From Nitrososphaerota archaeon (GTDB lineage: Archaea > Thermoproteota > Nitrososphaeria > Nitrososphaerales > Gagatemarchaeaceae), in contig JACQFN010000013.1 in assembly GCA_016200045.1 (NCBI GenBank), forward strand, positions 1 to 64,000: a stretch of DNA of 64,000 bases, written 5' to 3'. The notes below the pieces were generated by a model that saw nothing but the letters and a program-made list of their open reading frames with translations, was not told where the DNA came from and ran no database searches. Numbering within the stretch: the stretch's first letter is position 1; each line of letters opens with the position of its first letter. The translations under genes and the position numbers were made by a program. Of this stretch, positions 15,702 to 24,950 are shown one piece after another.

Positions 15702-16550
15702 TTGAGGCCCATCGTCCGGCCCGCGCGTGACTCTGACAGGGAACCGCTCATGAGCTTCATCAAGAATGTCTGGGGAGGGCACGACTACATCCCTCACGTA
15801 TGGGCCGAATGGATGTCAGACAGGAGGGGCAGGATGTTCGTAGTGGAGGTCGGCGGGACGCCTGTGGGGATGAACCGGGTGAGGTTCCTGGAAGACGGGT
15901 CCGCCTGGTTCGAGGGGGTGAGGATTCACCCTGACTACAGGGGAAGGGGACTGGCCTCCATGCTGGGGGAGAATTCGATGAAGGTCGCCTCAGCGAAAGG
16001 TGCGACAGTGTTCCGGCTCACGAGCAACTCGCGCAACCGACAGGCGCACCGGCAGGTCGCCCGCATCCGTTTCAACGAGGTTTCGAGAATCAGCGTTTAC
16101 TCTCCTCCGGACGGGGTCAAGCCCCTGGGTCGGATGGCGATCAAGGCTGCGGGGGTCAAAGACCTGCTTGCTGTCCGGAAGGTTGTCGAGCTTTCGAAGG
16201 AGTTCGTTCAGGGAGCGGGGGTCATGTGGGACGGGTTCACAGCGATATCGCTGACCCCTGATGTGATAGCCCGCAGGATAAGAGAGGGTTCGGTTTTCAT
16301 CGCCAAGGACGCGGTCGCAATTGCCATGCCCGGAAAGGAGGGAAACGAAGTCTGGAGCCAGATCTGCTTCCTCTGCGGAGAACCGAAGGCAGCCGTCGGA
16401 CTTGCGAAGGGGATCTTCTCCTCCAAAGGGAAGGCCGACTGGAAGCTGGCCTACATACCGCAGGGTTCCCCGCTGATTGGGGCGCTGCGGAGGGCTGGCT
16501 TCAGACGGTCATTCTCGCTGATACTGTTCCAGCGGGGCGTCAAGGGTTAA
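15702..16550 (+). CDS. GNAT-family N-acetyltransferase (two-domain)
   Basis: The N-terminal half is a standard GNAT domain: the acetyl-CoA loop RIHPDYRGRGLASML is near residue 75, followed by helix residues leading to NSRNRQAHRQV. The second half (residues ~145-282) is a degenerate repeat or substrate-specificity domain ending in an LRRAGFRRSF-like segment. The start is TTG (15702). It follows the ABC permease by 42 bp and precedes the 3-hydroxyacyl-CoA dehydrogenase by 26 bp on the same strand. The acyl acceptor is unknown. Confidence 0.8.
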   Translation: MRPIVRPARDSDREPLMSFIKNVWGGHDYIPHVWAEWMSDRRGRMFVVEVGGTPVGMNRVRFLEDGSAWFEGVRIHPDYRGRGLASMLGENSMKVASAKGATVFRLTSNSRNRQAHRQVARIRFNEVSRISVYSPPDGVKPLGRMAIKAAGVKDLLAVRKVVELSKEFVQGAGVMWDGFTAISLTPDVIARRIREGSVFIAKDAVAIAMPGKEGNEVWSQICFLCGEPKAAVGLAKGIFSSKGKADWKLAYIPQGSPLIGALRRAGFRRSFSLILFQRGVKG

Positions 16551-16575
16551 AACGACCCGGCCTTCGGACTGGCCT

Positions 16576-17466
16576 ATGCAGCGAAGCGTCGGCAAGATAG
16601 CGGTCCTCGGGGCCGGATTGATGGGGCACGGGATCGCACAGGTCGCCTCACAGGTCGGCGGGTATGAGGTGTCTCTCCTCGACGTCAAGCAGGAGTTCGT
16701 CGACCGCGGGATCGAAATGGTTCGCGGGAGTCTGTCGAAGTTCGTCGAAAAGGGGAAGATTACACAGGAGGAAGCCGAATCCGCCCTCTCAAGGATAACC
16801 CCCACAACGGACCTCGGAAAGGCCCTCGAAGGGAGCAAGCTCGTAATCGAAGCGGCGTCAGAGGAGCCCAACCTGAAGCTCGACCTTTACAGGAAGGTGA
16901 CGGAGGCCGCCCCCGCAGACGCGGTCATCGCCTCCAACACGTCTTCGATCAGCATCACCCTCCTCGCGTCCGTAACCAGGCACCCCGAGAGCGTGTGCGG
17001 GATGCACTTCTTCAACCCGCCACAGTTGATGCCCCTGGTCGAGGTCATCAAAGGGAAGCGGACGTCGGAAGAAACCGTCGCCTTTGTCCGGGAAGTCTCC
17101 TCGAAGATGGGAAAAGAGACCGTCCTGTGCAAGAAAGACTCCCCGGGGTTCATAGTGAACAGGATCCTGGTCCCTGCGCTGAACGAGGCGGTCTTCCTCG
17201 CCCAGGAAGGAGTCGCCGACCCCGCGGACATAGACAAGGCTGTCAAGCTCGGGCTCAACTGGCCCATGGGACCACTGCAGCTCCTGGATTACGTCGGGCT
17301 CGACACGACCTACAACATCACCCAGGTATTCATGGAGGAGTTTCAGGACTCGAAGTACCGCCCGTCGCCTATGCTCAGAGAGATGGTGAGGGCGGGGTTG
17401 CTGGGCCGCAAGTCGGGAAAAGGGTTCTACGAGTGGGGGGCCCCCGGCTCGACTAAGACGAAATGA
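16576..17466 (+). CDS. 3-hydroxyacyl-CoA dehydrogenase (3-hydroxybutyryl-CoA type)
   Basis: This enzyme oxidises L-3-hydroxyacyl-CoA with NAD, or NADP in some members. The 296-residue single-function form has the Rossmann loop VLGAGLMGHGIAQ near residue 10, SNTSS near residue 120, the catalytic His in GMHFFNPPQLMPLVE near residue 140, and a C-terminal dimer domain with DSPGFIVNRI and NWPMGPLQL. The thioesterase, crotonase and thiolase neighbours fit beta-oxidation or aromatic acyl-CoA breakdown. The last 14 bp overlap the convergent thioesterase. Confidence 0.93.
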   Translation: MQRSVGKIAVLGAGLMGHGIAQVASQVGGYEVSLLDVKQEFVDRGIEMVRGSLSKFVEKGKITQEEAESALSRITPTTDLGKALEGSKLVIEAASEEPNLKLDLYRKVTEAAPADAVIASNTSSISITLLASVTRHPESVCGMHFFNPPQLMPLVEVIKGKRTSEETVAFVREVSSKMGKETVLCKKDSPGFIVNRILVPALNEAVFLAQEGVADPADIDKAVKLGLNWPMGPLQLLDYVGLDTTYNITQVFMEEFQDSKYRPSPMLREMVRAGLLGRKSGKGFYEWGAPGSTKTK

Positions 17467-17857
17467 GCTCGGACTTCACGTCGGCGGGGAACGGCAAGGG
17501 CTTCCCCTTGCTACTCACGAGCGCGTGGACAGTATGACCTTTGCACAGCAACAGCATCTCCGGAATCTTGTAGATTTCGTTTTCGAATTTGATGCTGGTC
17601 TTGCCGATTGTGGAGACCCTTGTCTTGACGAGTATCTCGTCATCGAACCTCGCTGAGGACAGGTAGTCGGCGTGGGCCTGGACCACCGGGATCGCTAGCC
17701 CGCGCGACTCCCAGTCTCGGTACGAAAGGCCGATGTCTCGGAACAAGCCGACCCTCCCGACCTCCATCCAGGTGAGGTACTTTCCGTAGTACACGACCTG
17801 CATCGTGTCTGTCTCCTCATACCTCACTCTGAGCCTCTGCTCGTGCCAGCTTCCCAA
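17453..17857 (-). CDS. Acyl-CoA thioesterase (YbgC / 4-hydroxybenzoyl-CoA thioesterase type)
   Basis: A one-domain hotdog protein of 134 residues. The family signature is at residues 13-30: YEETDTMQVVYYGKYLTWME, where the Asp of ETDTMQVVYYG is the catalytic residue. It hydrolyses acyl-CoA or aroyl-CoA esters and releases free CoA. Between a hydroxyacyl-CoA dehydrogenase and two crotonases, it probably relieves CoA trapping in the same pathway. Substrate specificity cannot be read from sequence. Confidence 0.85.
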   Translation of the reverse strand: MGSWHEQRLRVRYEETDTMQVVYYGKYLTWMEVGRVGLFRDIGLSYRDWESRGLAIPVVQAHADYLSSARFDDEILVKTRVSTIGKTSIKFENEIYKIPEMLLLCKGHTVHALVSSKGKPLPFPADVKSELISS

Positions 17858-17918
17858 TTCGCGCCCGCGCTCTCATGCCCTCCTAAAAGCATCGAGCGAG
17901 ACGACGGGGAAGGTAGTC

Positions 17919-17927
17919 TTTTTTATT
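17919..17927 (+). promoter_or_regulatory. TATA box of the crotonase operon
   Basis: The T-rich core cttttttat lies 23-31 bp ahead of the ATG at 17950, giving an essentially leaderless transcript for the two crotonases and the Nif3-like gene. Confidence 0.6.
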
Positions 17928-17949
17928 CGCTCAGGTCGGCCTCGTACGC

Positions 17950-18726
17950 ATGGGTTTCGAGACCCTGGTCGTCTCAAAAGAGGGGGCGCTCGGGTGCATT
18001 TCCCTTAACCGTCCGGAGGCGATGAACGCTTTGAACGCCAAGCTGGTGACCGAGTTGATCGTCGCGCTCGACGAATTCGAGAAAGACGATGGGGTGAGAT
18101 GCGTGGTCATTTCCGGGAGCGAGCGTGCGTTCTCTGCAGGGGCGGACATCAAGGAGATGGCCGACATGACTGCGATACAGATGGCGATGACCGGGCACTT
18201 CTTCCCCCTGTGGGACAAGGTGGGCAGGTACCCGAAGCCTGTAGTGGCAGCCCTGAGCGGGTTCGTGCTTGGGGGAGGGTTGGAGTTGGCGATGAGCTGC
18301 GACGTGCTGATCGCTTCGGAAACGACGCAACTCGGGCAGCCTGAGATCGACATCGGAGTGATGCCCGGAGGAGGAGGGACGCAGAGGCTCACTAGGGCGG
18401 TGGGGAAGTATAAGGCGATGGAGATGATACTGACCGGGAAGAGGATTGGGGCGGAGGAAGCCAAGGCGCTCGGGCTGGTGAGCAGGGTGGTCCCGAAGGA
18501 GGCTTACCTTTCAGAGGCCAAGAAGGTGGGGAACGAGATCGCGACGAGGTCGCCCGTGGCAATCCGACTCGCCAAGATGGCGGTGAACAAGGCGTTCGAG
18601 ATGGGGCTGAAGGACGCTCTTGACTTCGAAAGGGAGCTCTTCTACCTGCTCTTCGCCTCTGAAGACAAAACTGAGGGAATGAAGGCCTTTATGGCGAAGA
18701 GGCGGCCCGAATTCAAGGGGAAGTAG
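17950..18726 (+). CDS. Enoyl-CoA hydratase
   Basis: A crotonase-fold protein of 258 residues. The oxyanion hole is formed by SAGADIKEM (near residue 62) and LSGFVLGGGLELA (near residue 105). Both catalytic glutamates are present, one in GGLELAMSCD and one in QPEIDIGVMPGGGGTQRL. The family hydrates trans-2-enoyl-CoA to 3-hydroxyacyl-CoA, the substrate of the dehydrogenase at 16576. A second crotonase gene starts one base after its stop codon. Confidence 0.93.
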   Translation: MGFETLVVSKEGALGCISLNRPEAMNALNAKLVTELIVALDEFEKDDGVRCVVISGSERAFSAGADIKEMADMTAIQMAMTGHFFPLWDKVGRYPKPVVAALSGFVLGGGLELAMSCDVLIASETTQLGQPEIDIGVMPGGGGTQRLTRAVGKYKAMEMILTGKRIGAEEAKALGLVSRVVPKEAYLSEAKKVGNEIATRSPVAIRLAKMAVNKAFEMGLKDALDFERELFYLLFASEDKTEGMKAFMAKRRPEFKGK

Positions 18727-18727
18727 G

Positions 18728-19522
18728 ATGGAATACCAGACGGTCAAGACCCAGGAAAAGAACGGGGTCCAATGGATAACCCTGAATCGTCCGGACAAGC
18801 TCAACGCGTTCAACGAGCAGATGGGCGGGGACTTGCTGGAGGCGCTGAAAGAAGGCGAGAAGTCGGCTAGTGTGAGATGCATCGTGATCACCGGTGAGGG
18901 AAGGGCGTTTTCCGTGGGTGAGGACCTGAACACGAACAGAGAATTCTATGAAAGCGGGAAACCCATTCTCTTGGGGGAGACCCTAAAGCGAAAGTACAAC
19001 CCCATAGTACAGAGGGTCAGGAAGATGGACAAGCCGGTCCTCGCGGCAGTCAACGGGGTCACCGCAGGGGCGGGGCTCGGGCTGGCGTTGGCATGCGACC
19101 TGAGGGCGGCATCCGACAGGGCTACCTTTCATGAAGCTTTCATCAAGGTGGGGCTGGCTCCAGATTCCGGGACGAGCTTTTGGCTGACAAGGATACTCGG
19201 GCTCGCAAAGGCGATGGAGGTCGGAATGATGGGAGAGCCGATAGACTCGACCATGGCCCTGAACCTCGGGCTCGTGAACTGGGTCTTTCCTCAGGACAAA
19301 TTCGCGGAGGAGGTGAACAGGATTGCAGAGAAACTGGCGAAGGGACCGACAAGGGCGCTGGCCCTCACAAAGAGGGCTCTCAACAGGGCCATAGTGGTCG
19401 ACATGGACTCTGCGCTCGAATACGAAGCGTACCTTCAGGACGTCGCAGGTAGGACGAAGGATCACGTCGAGGGAGTCAGGGCCTTCCTGGAGAAGCGTGA
19501 AGCCACGTTCAGCGGGCAGTAG
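18728..19522 (+). CDS. Enoyl-CoA hydratase/isomerase, PaaG-like
   Basis: This 264-residue crotonase differs from its upstream neighbour at the active site. The first glutamate position reads GAGLGLALACD (no Glu) and the second reads VGLAPDSGTSFWLTR, with Asp in place of Glu. This APDSG pattern is what PaaG-type isomerases (1,2-epoxyphenylacetyl-CoA isomerase) show, so an isomerase acting on ring or unsaturated acyl-CoA is likelier than a plain hydratase. No paaABCDE epoxidase genes are in the window, so the phenylacetate link is only suggestive. Confidence 0.85.
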   Translation: MEYQTVKTQEKNGVQWITLNRPDKLNAFNEQMGGDLLEALKEGEKSASVRCIVITGEGRAFSVGEDLNTNREFYESGKPILLGETLKRKYNPIVQRVRKMDKPVLAAVNGVTAGAGLGLALACDLRAASDRATFHEAFIKVGLAPDSGTSFWLTRILGLAKAMEVGMMGEPIDSTMALNLGLVNWVFPQDKFAEEVNRIAEKLAKGPTRALALTKRALNRAIVVDMDSALEYEAYLQDVAGRTKDHVEGVRAFLEKREATFSGQ

Positions 19523-20335
19523 GTGTTTCCTCTGGACGCAGAGGCAATAATGCGGATCGCCCTCGACATGGCGAAGATGAAATCGATTCCCGCGGACTCT
19601 GGCATCTGGGTCCCTGGAACCGGGATCAAAAGGGTCCTCTTCGCGATCGACGCAGGCACCCCCGAGATCCTACTGGCGAAACAAAGAGGGTACGACCTAC
19701 TGATCGCCCACCACCCCGTAGGCCCGGCGAGGCTCTCCTTCCCGAAGGTGGTCTACCGGCACGCGCAGTTCATGGCCGAGAAGGGGGTGCCTGCGAAGGT
19801 CGCGAAACAGGCGACGGGGGAGCTCGTCGAGAAGACCGAAATCAGGGCCCACCCCGGGAATTACCTTCACGAGGTCGATGTCGCACGAATGGTCGGACTC
19901 CCTTTCATGAACATCCATCTGCCGATAGACCAGATGACCCGCGATTTCCTGCTCACCGCCATCAGCAAGTCCAAGGCGAAGACGGTGGGGGGACTGGTCG
20001 CCGACCTCGAGAGGATACCGGAGTTTAAGAGAGCGAAGACCCGAATCGAGGTCAGGCTGGGGAAGCCAGGGAATAGGCTCGGGAAGTGGGTCCTGGTGTT
20101 TGCCGCAGGCACAAACGGGGGCTACCCTGTGGCGAAAGCCTACTTCGATGCGGGCATCGACACGGTCATCTATCTCCATGTCGACCTGGACGAGCTGTTC
20201 AAGTTGAGGAAGAATGGTCGCGGAAACCTCGTCGTTCTCGGGCACGTGGCCGGGGACTCGATAGGGATCAACCTTTTCCTGCGAGAATTGGCCGACCGCG
20301 GGATCGAAGCCTCGACTCTAGGCGTGGTGACCTAG
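19523..20335 (+). CDS. Nif3-like (DUF34) dinuclear metal protein
   Basis: The Nif3 pattern is visible in the metal-binding motifs DLLIAHHPVG (residues ~56-65) and, near the C-terminus, VVLGHVAGDSIGIN; the two halves form the dinuclear metal site. Length 270 is normal for the version lacking an inserted domain. Proposed roles in the family include GTP cyclohydrolase-like or metal-insertion functions, none certain. The GTG start directly abuts the stop codon of the crotonase gene, so it is the last gene of that operon. Confidence 0.8.
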   Translation: MFPLDAEAIMRIALDMAKMKSIPADSGIWVPGTGIKRVLFAIDAGTPEILLAKQRGYDLLIAHHPVGPARLSFPKVVYRHAQFMAEKGVPAKVAKQATGELVEKTEIRAHPGNYLHEVDVARMVGLPFMNIHLPIDQMTRDFLLTAISKSKAKTVGGLVADLERIPEFKRAKTRIEVRLGKPGNRLGKWVLVFAAGTNGGYPVAKAYFDAGIDTVIYLHVDLDELFKLRKNGRGNLVVLGHVAGDSIGINLFLRELADRGIEASTLGVVT

Positions 20336-21597
20336 CCGTGAGGGAATTCCTTGACCCCCCGCACGGGGGAGAAAAGAATCCAAAGGAATGCCAAAGAGCC
20401 GAGGGCAGCCATGAGGCCGATGGTTTCCTGCGTTCCAATCAGGTCCCCTGATGCGCCGCCTAGCAGGCTCCCAATGGGAAGAGTCCCCCAGACTAGCGTC
20501 CTCATCGTGGCGTTCATTCTTCCCTGCACCTCCTTCGGAACTAGCGCCTGCCGGTAACTGACCTGTGGGATGTTGTAGAGCAGTACTCCGATGGAGAGAA
20601 CGAACGTGGAGGCGGTTACCAGGAAGAAGGCGGGAGAAGGCACGTACAGGGCGTTTGCGTCTGCCACACTCTGGGGAGGGATGAAATACAGGACTACCGA
20701 GACGAAGCTCAGGCTGATTCCCAAGAGGATCGTCCGTCCTACGCCAAGTCCCTTCATTACACGACTCGCGGTCAAAGCTCCCAAGATTCCTCCCAGAGAC
20801 CCGATCCCCCCAGCAAGTCCTATTTCGCCGATTGACATGTGCAGATCGTCTAGCATGTACTTGATCAGAATCGCCCCCCAGGCGCTAGAGAAGAGGTTGG
20901 AGGTCGCGGTCGTGGCCGCAATCGCCTTCAGCCTCTTGTCCCCGAAGACGATACCCAGACCCTCCCTGATGTCGTGCCATGTCGACCTCTTCACCGTAGC
21001 TTCTGGAACGGTTTCCGGATGCCTGATCAGCAGCAACGAGAACGAAGAAGCGAGGTACCCGATTGTGTCTCCCAAGATCGCAAGGGGCGCCCAGAACTTG
21101 TTCACGACAAACCCTGCCGCGCTGGGTCCCACGGCCTGCGCCGTTGAGCGAGACGTCTCCATCTTGCTGTTGGCCTCCACAATTTGCGACTTCTGGACTA
21201 GGCTCGGCACATACGACTGATAGTCGATCTCGAAGAAGACGGTGAGGATCCCCGCCAGCAGCGTGACCAGGTAGATCAGGTTCATGCTGAGCGCGTAGAA
21301 GACCGCAGCGAAGGGGATCGAGAAGAGCACGGCTGCCCTACCGAAGTCGGCCATGAGCATTATCCTGCGCCTTCTGTGCCTGTCGGCCCAGACACCGACC
21401 AGCAGCCCTATGGTGAGGAACGGGATGGTGTTGAAGAAGGCGAGATAGCCGAGTTGAGTGTCTGAAGCGTCTAGAATTTTCACCGCAATGAAACCAATTG
21501 CGAGCGGGGAGAACTGCGCTCCGAACACTGAAATCGACTGGCCGACCCAGAATTTCATGAAGTCGGGGTCACGGACGAGTGAAGCCGGCTCCTCCAT
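20332..21597 (-). CDS. MFS transporter (enterobactin/multidrug-exporter-like)
   Basis: A 421-residue protein with about twelve membrane segments. The loop between segments 2 and 3 (GVWADRHRRRRIML) is the MFS signature. The sequence resembles the MFS_3/EntS branch that exports siderophores, drugs or small acids. It is convergent with the Nif3-like gene (4-bp overlap) and divergent from the thiolase. The substrate is not predictable; export of an intermediate is possible. Confidence 0.85.
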   Translation of the reverse strand: MEEPASLVRDPDFMKFWVGQSISVFGAQFSPLAIGFIAVKILDASDTQLGYLAFFNTIPFLTIGLLVGVWADRHRRRRIMLMADFGRAAVLFSIPFAAVFYALSMNLIYLVTLLAGILTVFFEIDYQSYVPSLVQKSQIVEANSKMETSRSTAQAVGPSAAGFVVNKFWAPLAILGDTIGYLASSFSLLLIRHPETVPEATVKRSTWHDIREGLGIVFGDKRLKAIAATTATSNLFSSAWGAILIKYMLDDLHMSIGEIGLAGGIGSLGGILGALTASRVMKGLGVGRTILLGISLSFVSVVLYFIPPQSVADANALYVPSPAFFLVTASTFVLSIGVLLYNIPQVSYRQALVPKEVQGRMNATMRTLVWGTLPIGSLLGGASGDLIGTQETIGLMAALGSLAFLWILFSPVRGVKEFPHG

Positions 21598-21713
21598 CTT
21601 CGGGGACTCGGTTTTCTTCGTTAATATGGTTGGCTCACTTCAAGTGATTGTCGGTGATGTCCTTCGTCTCAGCTCAGCAAAGAAGAAAAGGAGCTCACGA
21701 AGTCGGTGAGGAG

Positions 21714-22910
21714 ATGAACCGAGACGTTGTTGTCGTCGATGCGGTGAGGACCCCCATAGGGAGGTACGGCGGAATCCTTCGGTCCGTCCGTCCTGATGAC
21801 CTCGGTGCCCTCGTCATCAGGGAATCACTTGGTAGGTCGAAGCTTGAGCCGTCCTCGATCGATGACATCTACTTCGGATGCTCCAACCAAGGGGGGGAAG
21901 ACAACAGGAACGTGGCGAGGATGTCGGCCCTGCTCGCAGGGGTCCCCTACACCGTGCCCGCTGCGACCGTGAACCGGCTCTGTGGCTCCGGCCTGGAAGC
22001 GATTGCCACAGCGTCGCGGGTGATAACCTCGGGAGAAGGCGACGTGGTCCTGGCGGGCGGGGTCGAGAGCATGACCCGTGCGCCGCTAGTTGCCCTGAAA
22101 CCTGAGCACGCCTACGGTCGGGGGAGTATGACCCTTGTCGACTCCACCATCGGGTGGAGGTTCGTGAACCCCTCATTCCCCGCGGAATACCCGCCCCTTT
22201 CAATGGGACAGACCGCGGAGAATCTTGCCGAGAAGTACAGAATCTCGCGGACGGACCAGGACGAGTTCGCCCTTGCCAGCCACCGGAAGGCGGTGGACGC
22301 CCAGAAGGCGGGCCGGTTCAAGGATGAAATCGTACCGGTAAAGACCAAGGATGCGGCGGAGGGAGTCTCGTCGGACGAGGGTCCAAGGGCTGATAGCACC
22401 ATCGAGAAGCTTGCGTCGTTGAAGCCAGCGTTCAGGGCTTCAGGGAGCGTGACAGCGGGCAATTCATCCGGGATAAACGACGGAGCCAGCGCTGTAATTC
22501 TGATGGAGGCAGGGAAGGCAAAGGATCTCGCGCTCGCCCCCGTCGCCAGGGTCTTGGGCTCGGCAACGGCCGGCGTGCACCCGAGCTTCATGGGGATAGG
22601 GCCCGTCTTTTCCACGAGGAAGCTCCTCGACAGGCTCGGCATGGGGCTTCAGGAGTTCGGGCTCGTGGAGGTGAACGAAGCATTTGCGGCGCAGGTGCTC
22701 GCGTGCATGGAGGAGATGCCGGAATTCGACGCCAAGAAGATGAACCCCAACGGCGGGGCTATCGCCCTGGGTCACCCCCTGGGGTGCAGCGGGGCCAGAC
22801 TAGCGACCACCCTTCTTCATGAGATGAAGAAGACCGGCACGAGGTACGGTCTGGCGACGATGTGCATCGGCGTCGGACAGGGGATATCGACCGCGTTCGA
22901 GCTCCTGTGA
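21714..22910 (+). CDS. Acetyl-CoA acyltransferase (thiolase)
   Basis: Thiolases cleave 3-ketoacyl-CoA to acetyl-CoA, or condense in reverse. The 398-residue protein carries the acylated Cys in NRLCGSGLEAI (near residue 88), the GGVESMTRAP loop, the catalytic His in NGGAIALGHPLGCSGAR and the second Cys in MCIGVGQG. The ATG at 21714 is preceded by a good ribosome site (ggtgagga). This is the bacterial-type stand-alone thiolase, since no DUF35 partner gene is adjacent. It resembles PcaF/PaaJ as well as FadA-type enzymes. Confidence 0.93.
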   Translation: MNRDVVVVDAVRTPIGRYGGILRSVRPDDLGALVIRESLGRSKLEPSSIDDIYFGCSNQGGEDNRNVARMSALLAGVPYTVPAATVNRLCGSGLEAIATASRVITSGEGDVVLAGGVESMTRAPLVALKPEHAYGRGSMTLVDSTIGWRFVNPSFPAEYPPLSMGQTAENLAEKYRISRTDQDEFALASHRKAVDAQKAGRFKDEIVPVKTKDAAEGVSSDEGPRADSTIEKLASLKPAFRASGSVTAGNSSGINDGASAVILMEAGKAKDLALAPVARVLGSATAGVHPSFMGIGPVFSTRKLLDRLGMGLQEFGLVEVNEAFAAQVLACMEEMPEFDAKKMNPNGGAIALGHPLGCSGARLATTLLHEMKKTGTRYGLATMCIGVGQGISTAFELL

Positions 22911-22952
22911 AGAGAAGAGTTATCACCAGCCAGTCGTGTCCAGACCGCAGAG

Positions 22953-24413
22953 TTGCAGTCTGAAAGCGTTCCCAGCTACCAGATGTTCGTAGGAGGGGCA
23001 TGGACCCAGTCCCACTCGGGCAGGAACTATCCGGTTTTCAACCCGGCGACCGGGAGGGTACTTGCCCACGCACCGAAAGGGGACCACGAGGACGCGAGGG
23101 CCTCGGTGGACGCGGCGAAGAAGGCGTTCGAGGACCCCGCGTGGAGGACGATGGACCCGAGCAAGCGCGGGAGGGTCCTCCTGAAGATCGCCCAGACGCT
23201 GAGGGAACGGCTCTCGGACTTCGCGAAGCTGGAGACCACGAACAACGGAAAACCCCTGGGGCAGGCGAAGGGTGACATCGCCATGTCGGCACGTCACTTC
23301 GAGTATTTCGCAGGACTGGCAGACAAGATCCAGGGGAGCACCATCCCTGTCCCCGGAAACCGTTTCGATTTCACGATCAAGGAGCCTCTCGGAGTGACCG
23401 TGCACATCGTTCCGTGGAACTACCCGCTCGTGATGGCCGCCAGGAGCCTGGCCCCGGCTCTCGCGGCAGGGAACACCGCGGTCGCGAAACCAGCCTCGTT
23501 CACACCCCTCACCCTCCTGAAATTCGCCGAACTTTGCAAGGAGTCAGGCCTCCCAGACGGGGTCCTGAACGTGATCACCGGAGGGGGCGAGGAGTTGGGT
23601 GGGGCGCTCGCAGGACACAAAGACGTCAGGCTCGTGGCGGTCACGGGCTCAGTGGAAACAGGGATGAAAATCATGGAAATGGCCTCGGCAAGCCTAGCCA
23701 AGACCGTCCTCGAGCTTGGGGGGAAGAACCCGACGATTGTCTTCGCAGACGCCGACATTGAGAGGGCCGCCCAGGGGGTCATGAATGGGATATTCACCAA
23801 CGCCGGCCAGATGTGCTGGGCCGGTTCGAGGCTCCTCGTGCAGAATGAGGTCAAGGACCGGATAATGGAGAAGCTTGTCTCGGGGGCCGAGGGGATGAGG
23901 CTCGGGAACGGGATGGAAGCCGACACGGCGATGGGGCCGCTCGTAGCAGAGTCCCACCGTAAGAAGGTGTCAGACAACGTGGAGTCCGGGGTTCAGGAGG
24001 GTGCAAGAGTGGCGACTGGGGGGAAGGTCCCCGACGAGGAGGAGTTGAGGTCGGGGTATTACTACTCGCCGACGATCTTGGACGATGTCTCGCACGACAT
24101 GAAGGTCGCCATGGAAGAAATCTTCGGCCCGGTCCTCACGGTGACGCCTTTTTCCGACGAGAAGGACGCTTTGATGAAGGCGAACTACGTCGACTACGGG
24201 CTCTGGGCCGGGGTATGGACCCGCGACCTTAGGAAGGCCCACACAATGGCCCGCGAATTGGAGGCGGGAATCGTCTGCGTCAACGAAGAGCCCCTCACGT
24301 TCCCTCAGACTCCCTTCGGGGGGTTCAAGAAGAGCGGGAACAGCTCCGAGCAGGGGATGGACGCAATGTCCTCTTACGTTAGGGTCAAGAACGTCTCCGT
24401 GAACTTGGACTGA
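22953..24413 (+). CDS. Aldehyde dehydrogenase
   Basis: An NAD(P)-dependent aldehyde dehydrogenase of 486 residues. Key features are WNYPLVMAARSLAPALAAG (near residue 155), the general base in LELGGKNP (near residue 255) and the catalytic Cys in NAGQMCWAGSRLLVQ (near residue 287). The start is TTG at 22953, with an ATG at 22983 as a shorter option. Similarity is to betaine/semialdehyde dehydrogenases. It follows the thiolase by 42 bp on the same strand. It is distinct from the second aldehyde dehydrogenase at 35039. Confidence 0.93.
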   Translation: MQSESVPSYQMFVGGAWTQSHSGRNYPVFNPATGRVLAHAPKGDHEDARASVDAAKKAFEDPAWRTMDPSKRGRVLLKIAQTLRERLSDFAKLETTNNGKPLGQAKGDIAMSARHFEYFAGLADKIQGSTIPVPGNRFDFTIKEPLGVTVHIVPWNYPLVMAARSLAPALAAGNTAVAKPASFTPLTLLKFAELCKESGLPDGVLNVITGGGEELGGALAGHKDVRLVAVTGSVETGMKIMEMASASLAKTVLELGGKNPTIVFADADIERAAQGVMNGIFTNAGQMCWAGSRLLVQNEVKDRIMEKLVSGAEGMRLGNGMEADTAMGPLVAESHRKKVSDNVESGVQEGARVATGGKVPDEEELRSGYYYSPTILDDVSHDMKVAMEEIFGPVLTVTPFSDEKDALMKANYVDYGLWAGVWTRDLRKAHTMARELEAGIVCVNEEPLTFPQTPFGGFKKSGNSSEQGMDAMSSYVRVKNVSVNLD

Positions 24414-24414
24414 A

Positions 24415-24945
24415 TCAGCCCTTCCAGATCGTCTCTCTTCTTCCTGCCTTCTTATTGGCCAGCCTGGACAGGTTGAACAGGTAGGACGAAAGCCTGTTGA
24501 AGAAAGGGACGAGCTCGGGGTTGATAGCCTCGACCTTGGAGGCCGCTACGAGTCTCCTCTCCGCTCGCCTGCACACCGCCCTGGCGAGCTGAAGCAGCGC
24601 TCCAGCCTCGCTCCCGCCGGGAACGATGAAATTCCTTAGCTTCGGGAGGCGATCCAAGAGGGAATCGGTCGATTCCTCCAGCTTCTCCGTGTCTGCCCTC
24701 GCAATCCTCGGATGGGAGTCTGGTCTGAACTCGCGGGCTGCGTCGGCACCGGCGATGAAGAGGGTCGACTGGACCTCTCTCAGGGATGAGGCGATGCTCC
24801 TGTCTCTCGACTTGGCGATGACTAGCCCGAGGAGCGAATTCAGCTCGTCGATGGTGCCATAGGCCTCAACGAGCGGGAAGTCCTTGGGGACCCGCTTCGC
24901 TCCGAAAAGGGAGGTTTCTCCTCCGTCTCCTCTTTTCGTGTACAA
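24415..24945 (-). CDS. Cob(I)alamin adenosyltransferase (PduO type)
   Basis: The enzyme makes adenosylcobalamin from cob(I)alamin and ATP. The 176-residue helical-bundle protein opens with the ATP-binding MYTKRGDGGETSLFG and has the family segments EAYGTIDELNSLLG (near residue 28), FIVPGGSEAGALLQLARAVCRRAER (near residue 110) and NRLSSYLFNLSR at the end. A TATA element (minus strand gttaataac, 24968-24976) is about 27 bp upstream. Adenosylcobalamin suggests a B12-dependent mutase elsewhere in the genome, for example for propionyl-CoA or 2-methyl branched acids. Confidence 0.93.
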   Translation of the reverse strand: MYTKRGDGGETSLFGAKRVPKDFPLVEAYGTIDELNSLLGLVIAKSRDRSIASSLREVQSTLFIAGADAAREFRPDSHPRIARADTEKLEESTDSLLDRLPKLRNFIVPGGSEAGALLQLARAVCRRAERRLVAASKVEAINPELVPFFNRLSSYLFNLSRLANKKAGRRETIWKG

Positions 24946-24950
24946 CGAAA

